The notes below the pieces were generated by a model. The model saw only the letters and a list, made by a program, of their open reading frames with translations. It searched no databases and was not told the DNA's origin. A stretch of DNA of 64,000 bases. Source: Parabacteroides chinchillae. GTDB lineage: Bacteria > Bacteroidota > Bacteroidia > Bacteroidales > Tannerellaceae. The stretch covers positions 124,001-188,000 of the forward strand of contig NZ_FNVS01000004.1 of assembly GCF_900108035.1 (NCBI RefSeq). Direction: 5' to 3'. This document shows positions 1-8,412 of this stretch, piece after piece; the stretch's first letter is position 1, and each line of letters starts with the position of its first letter. The position numbers were made by a program, and so were the translations under genes.

Positions 1-622
1 CCAAAGCAGGAAGAACCTCACCTCCATTGTTTTTTGTAAAACCCGCACTGCGGTTCAGATACCAGTTTATCTGATCAAATTTGATATAATCATATCCATC
101 TACACCTTCCAGACCACTATAAGCATTAGAGTCAAAACAATACAGAACTGCAGCCGTTTTATTTCCATCCGAAGATTTAACCGGCAAAGCACAATTTCCT
201 GTGCCGGATATTTCGGGGACCTCATCTACAGTGATATTATAAGGCATATCCGCAACAGCAGCAAACAATTGATCGTTCGTCATCCCCTGTTCATGATCAT
301 GATTACCAAAAGTAATAGCAAAAGGTATTTTACGGTCGGACACGGTCTTCAGCACATTCCGCAAATTCTGGTCAGCAGGTTTGCTGTAAATTATATCACC
401 GGTAAAAACTACCAGATCCGGTTTTTCGACATCCAGCACTTGGTTCATACGTTCAAACGCAATGTCGGAACGTTGATCCTGCCACACAACATGCAAATCA
501 GTAAATTGTACGATTTTAAACGTTTTATCTTTGTTGAATTTCAGTTCCGGCTTCTGGGCATATCCCAGAGAACAAACGCCCAGGCACAATAAGCCTAATG
601 CAACAATTTTCTTTAAATCCAT
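1..622 (-). CDS. Metallophosphoesterase, secreted (C-terminus cut by window edge)
   Basis: Calcineurin-like phosphoesterase that probably cleaves phosphate esters in the periplasm; its substrate cannot be told. Reading down from the ATG at 622, a signal peptide with a hydrophobic core ends near AYAQ/GYAQ. The metal-binding blocks then follow: FTDLH (about residue 37), TGD (about 69) and FGNHDHE (about 105), then a variable region with LYCFDSN. The frame is open to base 1, so the C-terminal part with the GHDH block lies outside the window. It resembles the complete enzyme at 15042-16493 in its N-terminal half, but nothing shows whether this copy has the PA14 tail. It lies 32 bp downstream of the Gfo/Idh gene and is probably co-transcribed with it. 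Confidence 0.88.
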   Translation of the reverse strand, partial: MDLKKIVALGLLCLGVCSLGYAQKPELKFNKDKTFKIVQFTDLHVVWQDQRSDIAFERMNQVLDVEKPDLVVFTGDIIYSKPADQNLRNVLKTVSDRKIPFAITFGNHDHEQGMTNDQLFAAVADMPYNITVDEVPEISGTGNCALPVKSSDGNKTAAVLYCFDSNAYSGLEGVDGYDYIKFDQINWYLNRSAGFTKNNGGEVLPAL

Positions 623-654
623 TTCCTACGTATTTTATATAAGTTTGTAATATG

Positions 655-1809
655 TTACTCTATCATTTTCACCCATTTCTCCCCACTCGAACCTGCAGCA
701 ACCATTGTCTCAATAAATTGCATGCCGCGTACGCCTTCCTCCACTGAAGGGAAATCCGAATATTCCAACTTTGGGACTTCTCCTTTTTGTAAAGATCGCA
801 ATGCCAAAGAAAAATTCCGGTATATATTGGCAAAAGCTTCCAAATAACCTTCGGGATGCCCGCCTGGAACCCGTGAATTATGAGCGGCAATAGCCGACAT
901 ATACAAGTTTGATGTACGGACCATCTCTGCCGGACGACCGGGATAACGAAGAATCATAGTATTCGGTTCTTCCTGACGCCATTCCAAACCGCCTTTTTCA
1001 CCATATATCCGTATTGTCAAATCGTTTTCTACTCCTGCCGCAATCTGGGTGGCTGTTAACACGCCGGCAGCTCCGCCTTCATAATGAATAAAGGCGGCAC
1101 CGTCATCATCAAGACGGCGGCCAGGCACAAACGTATTCAATTCCGCACATATTTCAATTGCTTTCAATCCGGTTATATATTCCGCCAGGTTAAAAGCATG
1201 CGTACCGATATCACCCATACAACCGGCTTTTCCGGAACGCTTCGGATCTACACGCCAAGAGGCCTGCTTATTGCTTCCGGCACAATCATCATAAAGCCAC
1301 CCCTGTATGTAAGAGACATAAATACGGCGAATTTTACCTAAATCGCCCCGCCGTACCCGCAACCGGGCTTCTTTAACCATCGGATAGCCGGTATAAGTAT
1401 GGGTCAGGGCAAACAACAGGCCTGTATCTTTAACCTTTTGTTGCAACGATTTAGCTTCTTCCAAAGTAAAAGTCACCGGTTTATCCAACACCACATGGAA
1501 ACCATGTTCCAATGCCAACATTGCCGGGTCAAAATGAAGATGATTAGGCGTAACAACCGATATAAAATCCATACGTTCACCTACAGGAAGAGAGGCTTCC
1601 TTTTCTATCATCTCTTTATATGTATTGTAAATACGATTTTCTGGCAAGAACAAAGAAATACCTGTACGTCTGGAGTTTTCGGGATCGGAACTAAAACATC
1701 CGCAGACCAATTCTATCTGTCCGTCCAGGTTAGCCGCCATGCGATGAACAGCTCCAATAAAAGAGCCTTCGCCCCCACCTATCATTCCCATCCTAAGTTT
1801 GCGATTCAT
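655..1809 (-). CDS. Gfo/Idh/MocA family oxidoreductase
   Basis: NAD(P)-dependent sugar or inositol dehydrogenase-like protein of 384 residues, a usual length for the family. The N-terminus has a Rossmann nucleotide-binding loop (GGGEGSFIG, residues 11-19). The conserved lysine motif of the family appears as LDKP at residues 108-111, followed by the C-terminal substrate domain with GDIGTHAFNL near residue 200. There is no signal peptide, so it is cytoplasmic. The specific substrate cannot be assigned. It is followed closely by a secreted metallophosphoesterase, which suggests a small unit for processing a phosphorylated or glycosidic compound. A TAnnTTTG box lies 42 bp upstream at 1851-1858. 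Confidence 0.9.
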   Translation of the reverse strand: MNRKLRMGMIGGGEGSFIGAVHRMAANLDGQIELVCGCFSSDPENSRRTGISLFLPENRIYNTYKEMIEKEASLPVGERMDFISVVTPNHLHFDPAMLALEHGFHVVLDKPVTFTLEEAKSLQQKVKDTGLLFALTHTYTGYPMVKEARLRVRRGDLGKIRRIYVSYIQGWLYDDCAGSNKQASWRVDPKRSGKAGCMGDIGTHAFNLAEYITGLKAIEICAELNTFVPGRRLDDDGAAFIHYEGGAAGVLTATQIAAGVENDLTIRIYGEKGGLEWRQEEPNTMILRYPGRPAEMVRTSNLYMSAIAAHNSRVPGGHPEGYLEAFANIYRNFSLALRSLQKGEVPKLEYSDFPSVEEGVRGMQFIETMVAAGSSGEKWVKMIE

Positions 1810-1850
1810 GGTATTAACACTTTACACTACGATTAATTTCACGAGGTAAG

Positions 1851-1858
1851 CAAAACTA
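1851..1858 (-). promoter_or_regulatory. -7 promoter box for the Gfo/Idh gene
   Basis: Read on the minus strand this is TAGTTTTG, a match to the Bacteroidota -7 consensus TAnnTTTG. It lies 42 bp upstream of the start at 1809. No clear -33 TTTG was checked at the ideal spacing. Confidence 0.5.
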
Positions 1859-1915
1859 GATAAAAACAAAAGACCACTCTAATTTTCCGGCTTAATATTT
1901 TTTAAATACAGAAAT

Positions 1916-1938
1916 ATATGCTTCTTTTGTAAGCATAT
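1916..1938 (+). promoter_or_regulatory. Palindrome upstream of the Mfa2-like gene
   Basis: Eight-base arms ATATGCTT and AAGCATAT flank a 7-base centre CTTTTGT. The palindrome ends 22 bp before the ATG at 1960. The TTTTG centre resembles the end of a -7 box, so the palindrome could be an operator over the promoter or a 5' UTR hairpin. Which of the two is not decidable from sequence. Confidence 0.4.
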
Positions 1939-1959
1939 TTATATTAATCATTCCAAACT

Positions 1960-2886
1960 ATGAAAAAGAGAACGTTACTGGCTTTGGCCGGTATTTTTTA
2001 TCTGGCTGGTTGCCAAGCTTTGGATTCCGATGCCATTAAGACAGGTGAAAAACAATATCCAATCCGGTTTTCACTCCAGCTAAAAGAAGAAATCGTATCA
2101 TTTCCATCCGTACGAAGCATTCCGGACTTGTCAATTCCTGATCCAATTAAAACAAATAAATCTCCGGAAGCAGGCGACAATCTTTTCAACAAAATCGAAT
2201 ATATCGTATATGACAATTCCGAAAATCCTGAAAAATTTATCCGGCATAAACAGTTCACTTCGGCAGATGACGACTTTACCATTATTTATGATTCCCTTCC
2301 TGCAGGAAATTATAAAATAGCATTTCTCGCCCACTCTTCCGAAGTTGTTGAACTTTCCGGGAACATGTTTAAATCAGATCAAGTTTCAGATGTATTTCAT
2401 ATTTGCGAAATAATACCTGTAGGAACTAACGATATCAATAAAAGCATAGAATTAAAGCGTGTTGTCAGCCGGATAGAATTTGTATCGGAAGAAATGGTTC
2501 CTGCAACACTAAAAAGTTTCGACATCGAAGTCAAACCTTATTTTAACCAGATTAATATTTTTACAGGAGAAGGTGCTACACAAACAAATACATATACTTT
2601 CCCTCACCTGTTTACGGATGAAGAAAAAGGTACGAATAATTTTACACATAGCTTCTATACATTCATACCTTACGGCAACCAAACAATATCCGCAACCTTA
2701 ATTGCGACAGGCAATGATGGATCGCAGCATAAAAGGGAAGTCGGCAACATCACTCCTGTAATCAATAAAATCATTCGATATAGAGGAAAACTTTACTCAC
2801 TGAAGAGTCCGGACGAAACATTCAGTTTAAGCGTTATAAATAATGGGGCATGGGATCAACCGGACAATGATATTCCTTTAGAATAA
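1960..2886 (+). CDS. FimB/Mfa2-like lipoprotein
   Basis: Predicted outer-membrane lipoprotein of 308 residues. The signal peptide ends in the lipobox LAGC with Cys18. The rest is beta-rich with the layout of FimB/Mfa2 pilus anchor proteins: an early strand region (IRFSLQLKEE), a middle part reading LPAGNYKIAFLAH and the block ELKRVVSRIEF, which matches the strand that begins the second half of fimbrillin-fold proteins. No pilin gene is adjacent; the main pilus locus is 32 kb away. It is therefore either an orphan anchor or a fimbrillin-fold surface lipoprotein of other function. The gene is monocistronic and ends at a shared terminator. Confidence 0.6.
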   Translation: MKKRTLLALAGIFYLAGCQALDSDAIKTGEKQYPIRFSLQLKEEIVSFPSVRSIPDLSIPDPIKTNKSPEAGDNLFNKIEYIVYDNSENPEKFIRHKQFTSADDDFTIIYDSLPAGNYKIAFLAHSSEVVELSGNMFKSDQVSDVFHICEIIPVGTNDINKSIELKRVVSRIEFVSEEMVPATLKSFDIEVKPYFNQINIFTGEGATQTNTYTFPHLFTDEEKGTNNFTHSFYTFIPYGNQTISATLIATGNDGSQHKREVGNITPVINKIIRYRGKLYSLKSPDETFSLSVINNGAWDQPDNDIPLE

Positions 2887-2900
2887 ACAAAAAGTCAATA

Positions 2901-2948
2901 AAACCCTACCCAAGCCTACGATTTTTAACGCATTCCTGGGTAGGTTTG
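2901..2948. terminator. Bidirectional terminator between convergent genes
   Basis: Inverted repeat CCTACCCA (2905-2912) and TGGGTAGG (2937-2944), flanked by AAA on the left and TTT on the right. It lies in the 69-bp gap between two genes that end toward each other. Confidence 0.65.
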
Positions 2949-2955
2949 CATTCGG

Positions 2956-5403
2956 TTAATGCCCCAGTTTAGAAGCCGGATTTGCTGTTGCTGCACGATA
3001 ACTCTGGAATGTAACCGTTAATGATGTAAGCAAAGCGATTATTAATAATGCTACGATAAATACCCATAAATAAACAGGTGTCTTATAGGCAAAGCTTTGC
3101 AACCATATATTTACCCCATAATAAGCAACAGGAATTGAAATAACGAAACAAACGAGTGTAGCCCGAAGAAAAGAAGAGTTTAACATCCAAAGAATCTGTC
3201 GAACTGTAGATCCAAATATCTTACGTACAGCAATTTCTTTTTCCCGGTCTTGTAATTCAAAAATAACCAACCCGAATACTCCGACCAAAGATAAAAACAC
3301 CGCCAGAAGACATAGGATGGTAACCAATGCTCCTTGTTTTTGACTTTTATGGTAAAGCTTATCCAATACCGAATCAAAAAAATGAATATCGACCGGATAT
3401 CCAGGCATTAACTCTTCTGTCACTTTGTGGATATGTTCGATCGCCGCCCGCGGATCTCCTCCGGCTATTTTCACATACGAATATCTTTCCGGTACCGTAT
3501 GGCGATAATGATTCTTAGCCGATACCCAAAGCCCCAGCGGACGCAATTGCCTATACAAAGATTCATAGTGAACATCTTCAAAAATACCTACGATCTGCAC
3601 CGGTATGTTATTATCAGAAATGTTTGTACCTACTATATCCGAGAGATCATTTATTCTTCCGGAAGTAAAACGGGAAGCTATATCCTTTGCCGCAGTTTCA
3701 CTTAAGATACAGACAGGTTGACTATTACCCGGAGCTTCATCCGACGGACGGAAATATCGGCCGGCAATCATTTTAATATCCATTAATTCAGGGAAGCGAG
3801 AAGAAACACCAAACCAACTCATATAAGAATGTTGCCCCTCATAGCTATATCCTATAAAGGAACGGGACTCGTCCGAAACAAATTTAAACTCACTAAAGGC
3901 CACATCTCTGATATCCGGGCTCTCCAGAAGGCGGGCTTTGAACAGTTCACTTTTATTCAATGCCGCTCCCATACTTAATCTTACTTCCATGATATGGTCC
4001 TTATTAAATCCCAAATCAACATTTCCTATATATTTGTTTTGCAAAAAGACGAACAACGAACCGACAACCAATGTGATTGAAATAACAAACTGAAATCCGA
4101 TCAGCAATTTCCGAGTATTCTTCGCTCTATCACTAAGTGCGAAAGTTTTATTCAGAGCCATCACCGGAGGGAAGGAGGTGATATAAAAAGCGGGATATAT
4201 TCCGGCACACATACCACATCCTATCACAATTAATGACGTCATCGCTAAAATCCTCCAGTTGGAGAATAAATCTAACCGATGCCCCAACATATCTGCAATC
4301 CATTGAACATCACTTAAAAGAAAAACAAAAAACAGAGCTATAAAAAATGCCAGTACGGTAATTATTAAAGATTCCAGAACAAGATATCTCCGAAGCGTAG
4401 CATCCGAACTACCCAATACTTTTTGAATAGTAATCGACTTAGTGCGTATCGGAGCCAATGCAATAGAAAGGTTTATATAATTAACCATCGCAATACCAAT
4501 AATCAGGACGGCTACAAAAAATAACATATTCGTCCTTAACTTATTGCCGACAGGAGCCGCATCTGCGCGTACCTGCTGGCCAAAATAAAGTTCAGCCAAA
4601 GGTCTGAGACGAATATCTTCAATCGCGAAATTTTTAAGAAACTCCTTGTTATTGGTCATATATTGATCAATGGTTGCAGGAACTGCTTCAGGAGATGACA
4701 TCAACAGGTAACAATAATATGAACCGGTATTCCAATCATGCATCATTTCTTTTTCCATGATTGGAATATACAACGCATTTTTCAAACGGGTATTTCCCGG
4801 AAAATCACGATAAACCCCGCCGACTATATATGCCGGCTCAAAATGGAGTCCATATATGTCTGTACCTTCAGCACTTTCAAATTCTGAAAAGTAAACAGGT
4901 TTACCAACCGGATTACCTTCACCGAAAAATTTCCGGGCCATACTTTCCGATATCAATACCCCATCCGGATGGTTCAGGCAATCCGTACTACCGGCAACCA
5001 TCTCAAAACCAAAAACTTTTGTATATCCGATAGTTATTCGTTCCACTTGTTCCATATAGCTCTTACCATCAACTTCTTTGCTGGTAGAAACACCTAAACG
5101 GACAGAGGAGTAAACCAGATTATTTGTAATAGCAGCTGCTTCTATACCGGGTGAAGCCGCAATAAAACGTTCAAGCTGTGGGCGCGAGAAATTAGCTTCC
5201 CATATCCCATCATTACGCATATTCTCTAGTTGAAATATTCTCTCTCTATCGGGTATAGATACATCAAAATTATATTCATAACTTACATGTATCCAAATCA
5301 GAATAAATAATACAAAAGCAAAACTCAACCCCAAAAGGTTAGTGGCTGTAGCCAACTTATAACGCGTTAGAACGTAAAGCAAATTTCTGAATGTACTTTG
5401 CAT
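2956..5403 (-). CDS. FtsX/MacB-type ABC transporter permease
   Basis: Inner-membrane permease of 815 residues with the duplicated MacB layout common in Bacteroidota. There is one TM helix near residues 18-40, a periplasmic domain of about 240 residues, then three TM helices (about 290-430). A further TM helix near 430-450 is followed by a second periplasmic domain (about 470-670) and three final TM helices. The final FtsX domain contains EKEIAVRKIFGST, the signature just before the last helices. Partners would be an ATPase and a periplasmic adaptor, but neither is encoded nearby, so the substrate (often a peptide, lipid or lipoprotein-linked stress response) is unknown. Confidence 0.88.
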   Translation of the reverse strand: MQSTFRNLLYVLTRYKLATATNLLGLSFAFVLFILIWIHVSYEYNFDVSIPDRERIFQLENMRNDGIWEANFSRPQLERFIAASPGIEAAAITNNLVYSSVRLGVSTSKEVDGKSYMEQVERITIGYTKVFGFEMVAGSTDCLNHPDGVLISESMARKFFGEGNPVGKPVYFSEFESAEGTDIYGLHFEPAYIVGGVYRDFPGNTRLKNALYIPIMEKEMMHDWNTGSYYCYLLMSSPEAVPATIDQYMTNNKEFLKNFAIEDIRLRPLAELYFGQQVRADAAPVGNKLRTNMLFFVAVLIIGIAMVNYINLSIALAPIRTKSITIQKVLGSSDATLRRYLVLESLIITVLAFFIALFFVFLLSDVQWIADMLGHRLDLFSNWRILAMTSLIVIGCGMCAGIYPAFYITSFPPVMALNKTFALSDRAKNTRKLLIGFQFVISITLVVGSLFVFLQNKYIGNVDLGFNKDHIMEVRLSMGAALNKSELFKARLLESPDIRDVAFSEFKFVSDESRSFIGYSYEGQHSYMSWFGVSSRFPELMDIKMIAGRYFRPSDEAPGNSQPVCILSETAAKDIASRFTSGRINDLSDIVGTNISDNNIPVQIVGIFEDVHYESLYRQLRPLGLWVSAKNHYRHTVPERYSYVKIAGGDPRAAIEHIHKVTEELMPGYPVDIHFFDSVLDKLYHKSQKQGALVTILCLLAVFLSLVGVFGLVIFELQDREKEIAVRKIFGSTVRQILWMLNSSFLRATLVCFVISIPVAYYGVNIWLQSFAYKTPVYLWVFIVALLIIALLTSLTVTFQSYRAATANPASKLGH

Positions 5404-5524
5404 ATTTAATTAATTTAGTTTTACCTGTAATAGCTATGACTTTATTCATAAATAATCAAAAAGTATGCCAAAACAAACAAACTATTAATTATCAACACAT
5501 TAATATCACATATCACATTCAAAG

Positions 5525-5564
5525 GTGTCTAATTATTTGATAGTTGTGTAAAGAAATTAGACAC
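5525..5564. repeat. 10-bp inverted repeat upstream of the permease
   Basis: GTGTCTAATT (5525-5534) and AATTAGACAC (5555-5564) form perfect 10-bp arms with a 20-bp centre. It lies about 120 bp upstream of the permease start and beyond the terminator of the STAS operon. It may be an operator or a weak second terminator. Confidence 0.5.
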
Positions 5565-5581
5565 TTTAGATATTAAACAAA

Positions 5582-5612
5582 CTTGCCCAAGATTACGCTA
5601 AACTTGGGCAAG
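5582..5612 (-). terminator. Terminator of the STAS/kinase operon
   Basis: The perfect hairpin CTTGCCCAAG...CTTGGGCAAG is followed on the minus strand by TTTGTTT. It lies 60 bp after the STAS gene stop. Confidence 0.65.
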
Positions 5613-5674
5613 ATTTTGCAGATTACACCAGGAGACGATTTTAAATTCATCCCCTTTTCTTATATAATCTTTTA

Positions 5675-5986
5675 TTATTCAATTAAAAACAAAGCGGAAA
5701 AGCCAGTAACATCAAACACCTCTCTGATATCGTCATTCAGACCGTATAAACGCAATACTCCGTTTCGATGGGAAATTTTTTTCTGTAACAAAAGAAACAC
5801 TCTCAATCCGGAACTACTTATATATTTAAGATCAGAACAATCCACTTTTACTTTCAAAGCCGTTCCGTTAAGAACAGGTTCTATTGTTTTTTCAAAATCA
5901 GCACTGCTATTCGTATCCAATCTACCGGAAACAATTACTACAACTTCCGGTCCTTCCGTAACTGTTACTTTCATATTACCATTCAT
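5675..5986 (-). CDS. STAS-domain anti-sigma factor antagonist
   Basis: Single STAS domain of 103 residues, full length for SpoIIAA/RsbV-type proteins. The switch segment DLKYISSSGLRV carries serines 57-59, one of which would be phosphorylated by the partner kinase. The gene begins 3 bp after the HATPase gene stop, so the two are co-transcribed and probably translationally coupled. In known systems such a pair controls a sigma factor or another output by partner switching. No sigma factor or PP2C phosphatase lies nearby, so the target here is unknown. Confidence 0.85.
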   Translation of the reverse strand: MNGNMKVTVTEGPEVVVIVSGRLDTNSSADFEKTIEPVLNGTALKVKVDCSDLKYISSSGLRVFLLLQKKISHRNGVLRLYGLNDDIREVFDVTGFSALFLIE

Positions 5987-5989
5987 ATA

Positions 5990-6406
5990 TTATGCTTTTA
6001 TTTTTTTCTTCATAATCAAAACATTCTGTTTCTTTTCTCTCCTATAACTCACCTCATCCATTATCTGCTTAATTAAAAAGATCCCTAATCCGCCAATAGG
6101 ACGTTCTTCTGCAGACAAAGTAATATCGGGATTTTCGCGTTTGGTAGGATCAAAAGCAATACCCGAATCTGTTAACATCAGGGTCAGCCAGCCTTTGTCA
6201 TATGACACTACAATATTTATAGAACAACCTTTTTCGCCCGGTTTATATGCATAAAAAATAATATTGGATACTGCTTCTTCCAGAACCAGATTTAGTTTCA
6301 TCCGGAATGCAGACGGCAGATGGAACTCTTCATCCACGACCTCCAGAAAATCATTTATCCGGTCTAATTCCTTAATATCATTTTCAATACACAATGTCTT
6401 TTGCAT
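5990..6406 (-). CDS. Anti-sigma-factor-type serine kinase (RsbW/SpoIIAB-like ATPase)
   Basis: A GHKL ATPase of 138 residues with no other domain. The N box reads VLEEAVSNI (residues 41-49), the G1 box TDSGIAFDP (near 80) and the G2 box GGLGIFLIK (near 105). This is the HATPase_c_2 arrangement of RsbW-type kinases, which phosphorylate a STAS antagonist; that protein is encoded 3 bp downstream. It is cytoplasmic. The gene lies just downstream of tRNA-Arg and its terminator. A promoter was not clearly seen in the short gap. Confidence 0.85.
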   Translation of the reverse strand: MQKTLCIENDIKELDRINDFLEVVDEEFHLPSAFRMKLNLVLEEAVSNIIFYAYKPGEKGCSINIVVSYDKGWLTLMLTDSGIAFDPTKRENPDITLSAEERPIGGLGIFLIKQIMDEVSYRREKKQNVLIMKKKIKA

Positions 6407-6435
6407 ATATTCCCGAGTTTGGGGCTAAAGGTATC

Positions 6436-6485
6436 AAAAAAATAATTCCTTCCGAGAGAAAATAAAATTTCTTTCGGAAGGAATT
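6436..6485 (-). terminator. Terminator of tRNA-Arg
   Basis: Long hairpin with arms AATTCCTTCCG and CGGAAGGAATT extended by AGAAA/TTTCT, followed on the minus strand by ATTTTTTT. It lies 22 bp after the tRNA 3' end. Confidence 0.7.
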
Positions 6486-6506
6486 ATGATTTCTAGCGGA
6501 TGTAGT

Positions 6507-6576
6507 AGTCTCGCCGGGAATCGAACCCGGATCTAAAGTTTAGGAAACTTCTATTCTATCCATTGAACTACAAGAC
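6507..6576 (-). tRNA. tRNA-Arg (anticodon CCT)
   Basis: Read on the minus strand, a cloverleaf is clear. The acceptor arms are GTCTTGT and GCGAGAC, the anticodon stem GAAGT/ACTTT encloses the loop TTCCTAA with anticodon CCT, and the T arm is CCGGG-TTCGATT-CCCGG. The CCA end is not encoded. A -7 box (TACTTTTG, 6595-6602) lies 19 bp upstream. Confidence 0.93.
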
Positions 6577-6594
6577 CATTCCTTATTGGTGCGG

Positions 6595-6602
6595 CAAAAG
6601 TA
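6595..6602 (-). promoter_or_regulatory. -7 box of tRNA-Arg
   Basis: TACTTTTG on the minus strand, an exact TAnnTTTG match 19 bp before the tRNA 5' end. Confidence 0.5.
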
Positions 6603-6645
6603 TAATCTTTTCCGCAAACTGGCAAGTATTCAAAGAGCAAACTAC

Positions 6646-7371
6646 CTAATCAAACAGACTTTGCAACACCGAAAAAGATTTTATCTCCGGGAACTCCGGC
6701 AAATGCAACCGGTAATATTCTAATATACGCTCAATAATACGTACACGATCTTTACGGGAGAAGGTGAATAAGGACATATTTTCAAAGCTGATTTTCAACA
6801 AACGGGCAAATACCAGACTCTCTTCCCTGTTCAAATAATGACGGTGCACTGGTATTGAATCTATAAAAACCCCATTCAACATATCGAAATAATATCCCTG
6901 ATTATGGGAATCCGCATTCGGATAAATACCTAAATAATATAACAGGCGAAGCAAAAAAACAAGATGAAAATTGGCAACTCCTTCTTCCGAATACTCCAAC
7001 ATTTGAATGGATTCATAAAGAAATCCAAACAGGCGGGCATCGGGTTCCGTATCTTTCACTACCCGGAAAAGAACCTCCGATAAGAAAAGAGCCAGCACAT
7101 TTTTCACGGGATTGCAGAAAAGCGCTGTAAGCGGATAACATATTTTTGTTTCTTTAATCCGGTGCAAATCCCGCTTATTAAGATGCTCCACCTCCATTTC
7201 CAAGACGGACAAAGGCATAAACAGTGCTTTGGAAACCGTGCTTTTCTTTCCCCGGTTACGCGCAACCAGATAAGAAGCCCGTCCAAAAGCCTCCGTATAC
7301 ATATATATAATAGAATACTTATCGTTATACGGAATAGAATGCAAAACAATTCCCCGTGTTTTACTCAGCAT
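6646..7371 (-). CDS. recO: DNA repair protein RecO
   Basis: RecO loads RecA onto gapped DNA with RecF and RecR in recombinational repair. From the chosen ATG at 7371 the protein is 241 residues, a normal size. It begins MLSKTRGIVLHSIPYNDKYSI, the usual N-terminal OB-fold opening, with the phrase GRASYLVARN in the OB domain and a helical C-terminal domain. The frame is open 13 codons further upstream, but that extension is not RecO-like and covers the promoter. The zinc cysteines found in some RecO proteins are not evident. It is transcribed divergently from the DUF2721 gene. Confidence 0.9.
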   Translation of the reverse strand: MLSKTRGIVLHSIPYNDKYSIIYMYTEAFGRASYLVARNRGKKSTVSKALFMPLSVLEMEVEHLNKRDLHRIKETKICYPLTALFCNPVKNVLALFLSEVLFRVVKDTEPDARLFGFLYESIQMLEYSEEGVANFHLVFLLRLLYYLGIYPNADSHNQGYYFDMLNGVFIDSIPVHRHYLNREESLVFARLLKISFENMSLFTFSRKDRVRIIERILEYYRLHLPEFPEIKSFSVLQSLFD

Positions 7372-7378
7372 AAATTTA

Positions 7379-7399
7379 TATCTTTGTAGAGCAAAGATA
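7379..7399. promoter_or_regulatory. Symmetric divergent promoters (recO / DUF2721)
   Basis: TATCTTTG (7379-7386, plus) and its exact reverse complement CAAAGATA (7392-7399, minus -7 box) are separated by 5 bp. Each matches TAnnTTTG, giving two promoters whose -7 boxes form one palindrome. Only one can be bound by polymerase at a time. Confidence 0.6.
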
Positions 7400-7451
7400 C
7401 AAAACAACAAACTATTATGTGTATCATCAGTTACATAAAAAAGAACAGATT

Positions 7452-7841
7452 ATGTTAGATCTTACCACTCCATCATTATTGTTTTCGGCCATATCGCTCA
7501 TATTGTTGGCGTACACAAACCGGTTCCTGTCGTATGCAAGTGTAGTACGCAACCTGAAAGAAAAGCATCAACAGACACACGATCCGAAGGATTTTGCCCA
7601 GATAGCTAATCTGAGGAAAAGGCTTTATCTTACACGTTCCATGCAGATACTGGGTATTCTTAGTTTACTCTTTTGCGTCATCGCTATGTTCTTTATCTAT
7701 ATTTCATGGCAAATAATTGCAGCATGGATATTTGGTGTTGCACTCCTGTTATTAGCAGCGTCATTATGCGTATGCATCTGGGAAATAAATATTTCCGTAA
7801 AAGCATTGGAAATACATTTAGAGGATTTAGGTTCTAAATAG
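7452..7841 (+). CDS. DUF2721 family membrane protein
   Basis: Small inner-membrane protein of 129 residues from the ATG at 7452. A hydrophobic N-terminal helix (about residues 7-28) is followed by a charged cytoplasmic stretch and two adjacent TM helices (about 60-85 and 88-112), the pattern of the DUF2721 family. An 11-codon upstream extension from 7419 is possible but not hydrophobic and is less likely. Function is unknown. Confidence 0.75.
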   Translation: MLDLTTPSLLFSAISLILLAYTNRFLSYASVVRNLKEKHQQTHDPKDFAQIANLRKRLYLTRSMQILGILSLLFCVIAMFFIYISWQIIAAWIFGVALLLLAASLCVCIWEINISVKALEIHLEDLGSK

Positions 7842-7883
7842 AAGTTAAAACAAATACTTCTATTAAAATTTCCTTTGAAATGT

Positions 7884-7914
7884 TTTGGTAGTTTGACGAG
7901 ATGATCTATCTTTG
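7884..7914 (+). promoter_or_regulatory. Promoter of the tRNA-Glu/rpsT unit
   Basis: TTTG (7884-7887) and TATCTTTG (7907-7914) are separated by 19 bp, an ideal Bacteroidota -33/-7 pair. The tRNA-Glu 5' end lies 59 bp downstream. Confidence 0.75.
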
Positions 7915-7973
7915 CACTCGCAATCGAGAAATCAACATTCTCAGAGTGCTAAAAGTGAGAGCTTTGACAGTTT

Positions 7974-8045
7974 GGCCCGTTCGTCTATCGGTTAGGACGC
8001 AAGATTTTCATTCTTGAAAGGGGGGTTCGATTCCCCCACGGGCTA
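7974..8045 (+). tRNA. tRNA-Glu (anticodon TTC), copy 1
   Basis: 72-nt cloverleaf with acceptor GGCCCGT/ACGGGCT, anticodon loop containing TTC and a G-rich T arm GGGGG-TTCGATT-CCCCC. It is identical to the copy at 8413-8484. It lies 43 bp before rpsT and probably shares its transcript. Confidence 0.95.
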
Positions 8046-8088
8046 CAATAAACAAGATTAAAGAATAAATAGAGAGGATATCTAAGAA

Positions 8089-8349
8089 ATGGCAAATCAC
8101 AAGTCATCAATCAAAAGAATCAGACAAACAAATGCAAAACGTTTGCATAACAGATACTATGCAAAAACTGCAAGAAATGCAATGAGAGTTTTGCGTGCTA
8201 CCGAAGACAAGAATGAAGCTCAGGCTCTGTTCCCGAAGGTATGCTCAATGTTGGATAAACTTGCCAAGAAAAACATTATTCATAAGAATAAGGCAGGTAA
8301 TCTGAAGTCAAAGTTGGCTAAGCATGTCAACAAACTTGCACAAGCATAA
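8089..8349 (+). CDS. rpsT: 30S ribosomal protein S20
   Basis: Primary 16S rRNA-binding ribosomal protein of 86 residues, lysine-rich and all helical. It opens [18 protein letters not shown], the S20 signature, and ends with the usual [15 protein letters not shown] strong terminator follows 25 bp after the stop. Confidence 0.97.
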   Translation: MANHKSSIKRIRQTNAKRLHNRYYAKTARNAMRVLRATEDKNEAQALFPKVCSMLDKLAKKNIIHKNKAGNLKSKLAKHVNKLAQA

Positions 8350-8373
8350 GGTAAATACTTTATATAAAGTGTG

Positions 8374-8403
8374 AAGCCGGACTCTATTAAGCCCGGCTTT
8401 TTT
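8374..8403 (+). terminator. rpsT terminator
   Basis: AAGCCGG (8374-8380) pairs with CCGGCTT (8393-8399), followed by a T run. Confidence 0.85.
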
Positions 8404-8412
8404 AAACCTGAC

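Noticed and set aside
5583-6047. 154-codon plus-strand open frame over the STAS gene
   Set aside because: It starts in a terminator hairpin and runs antisense to a clear STAS protein.
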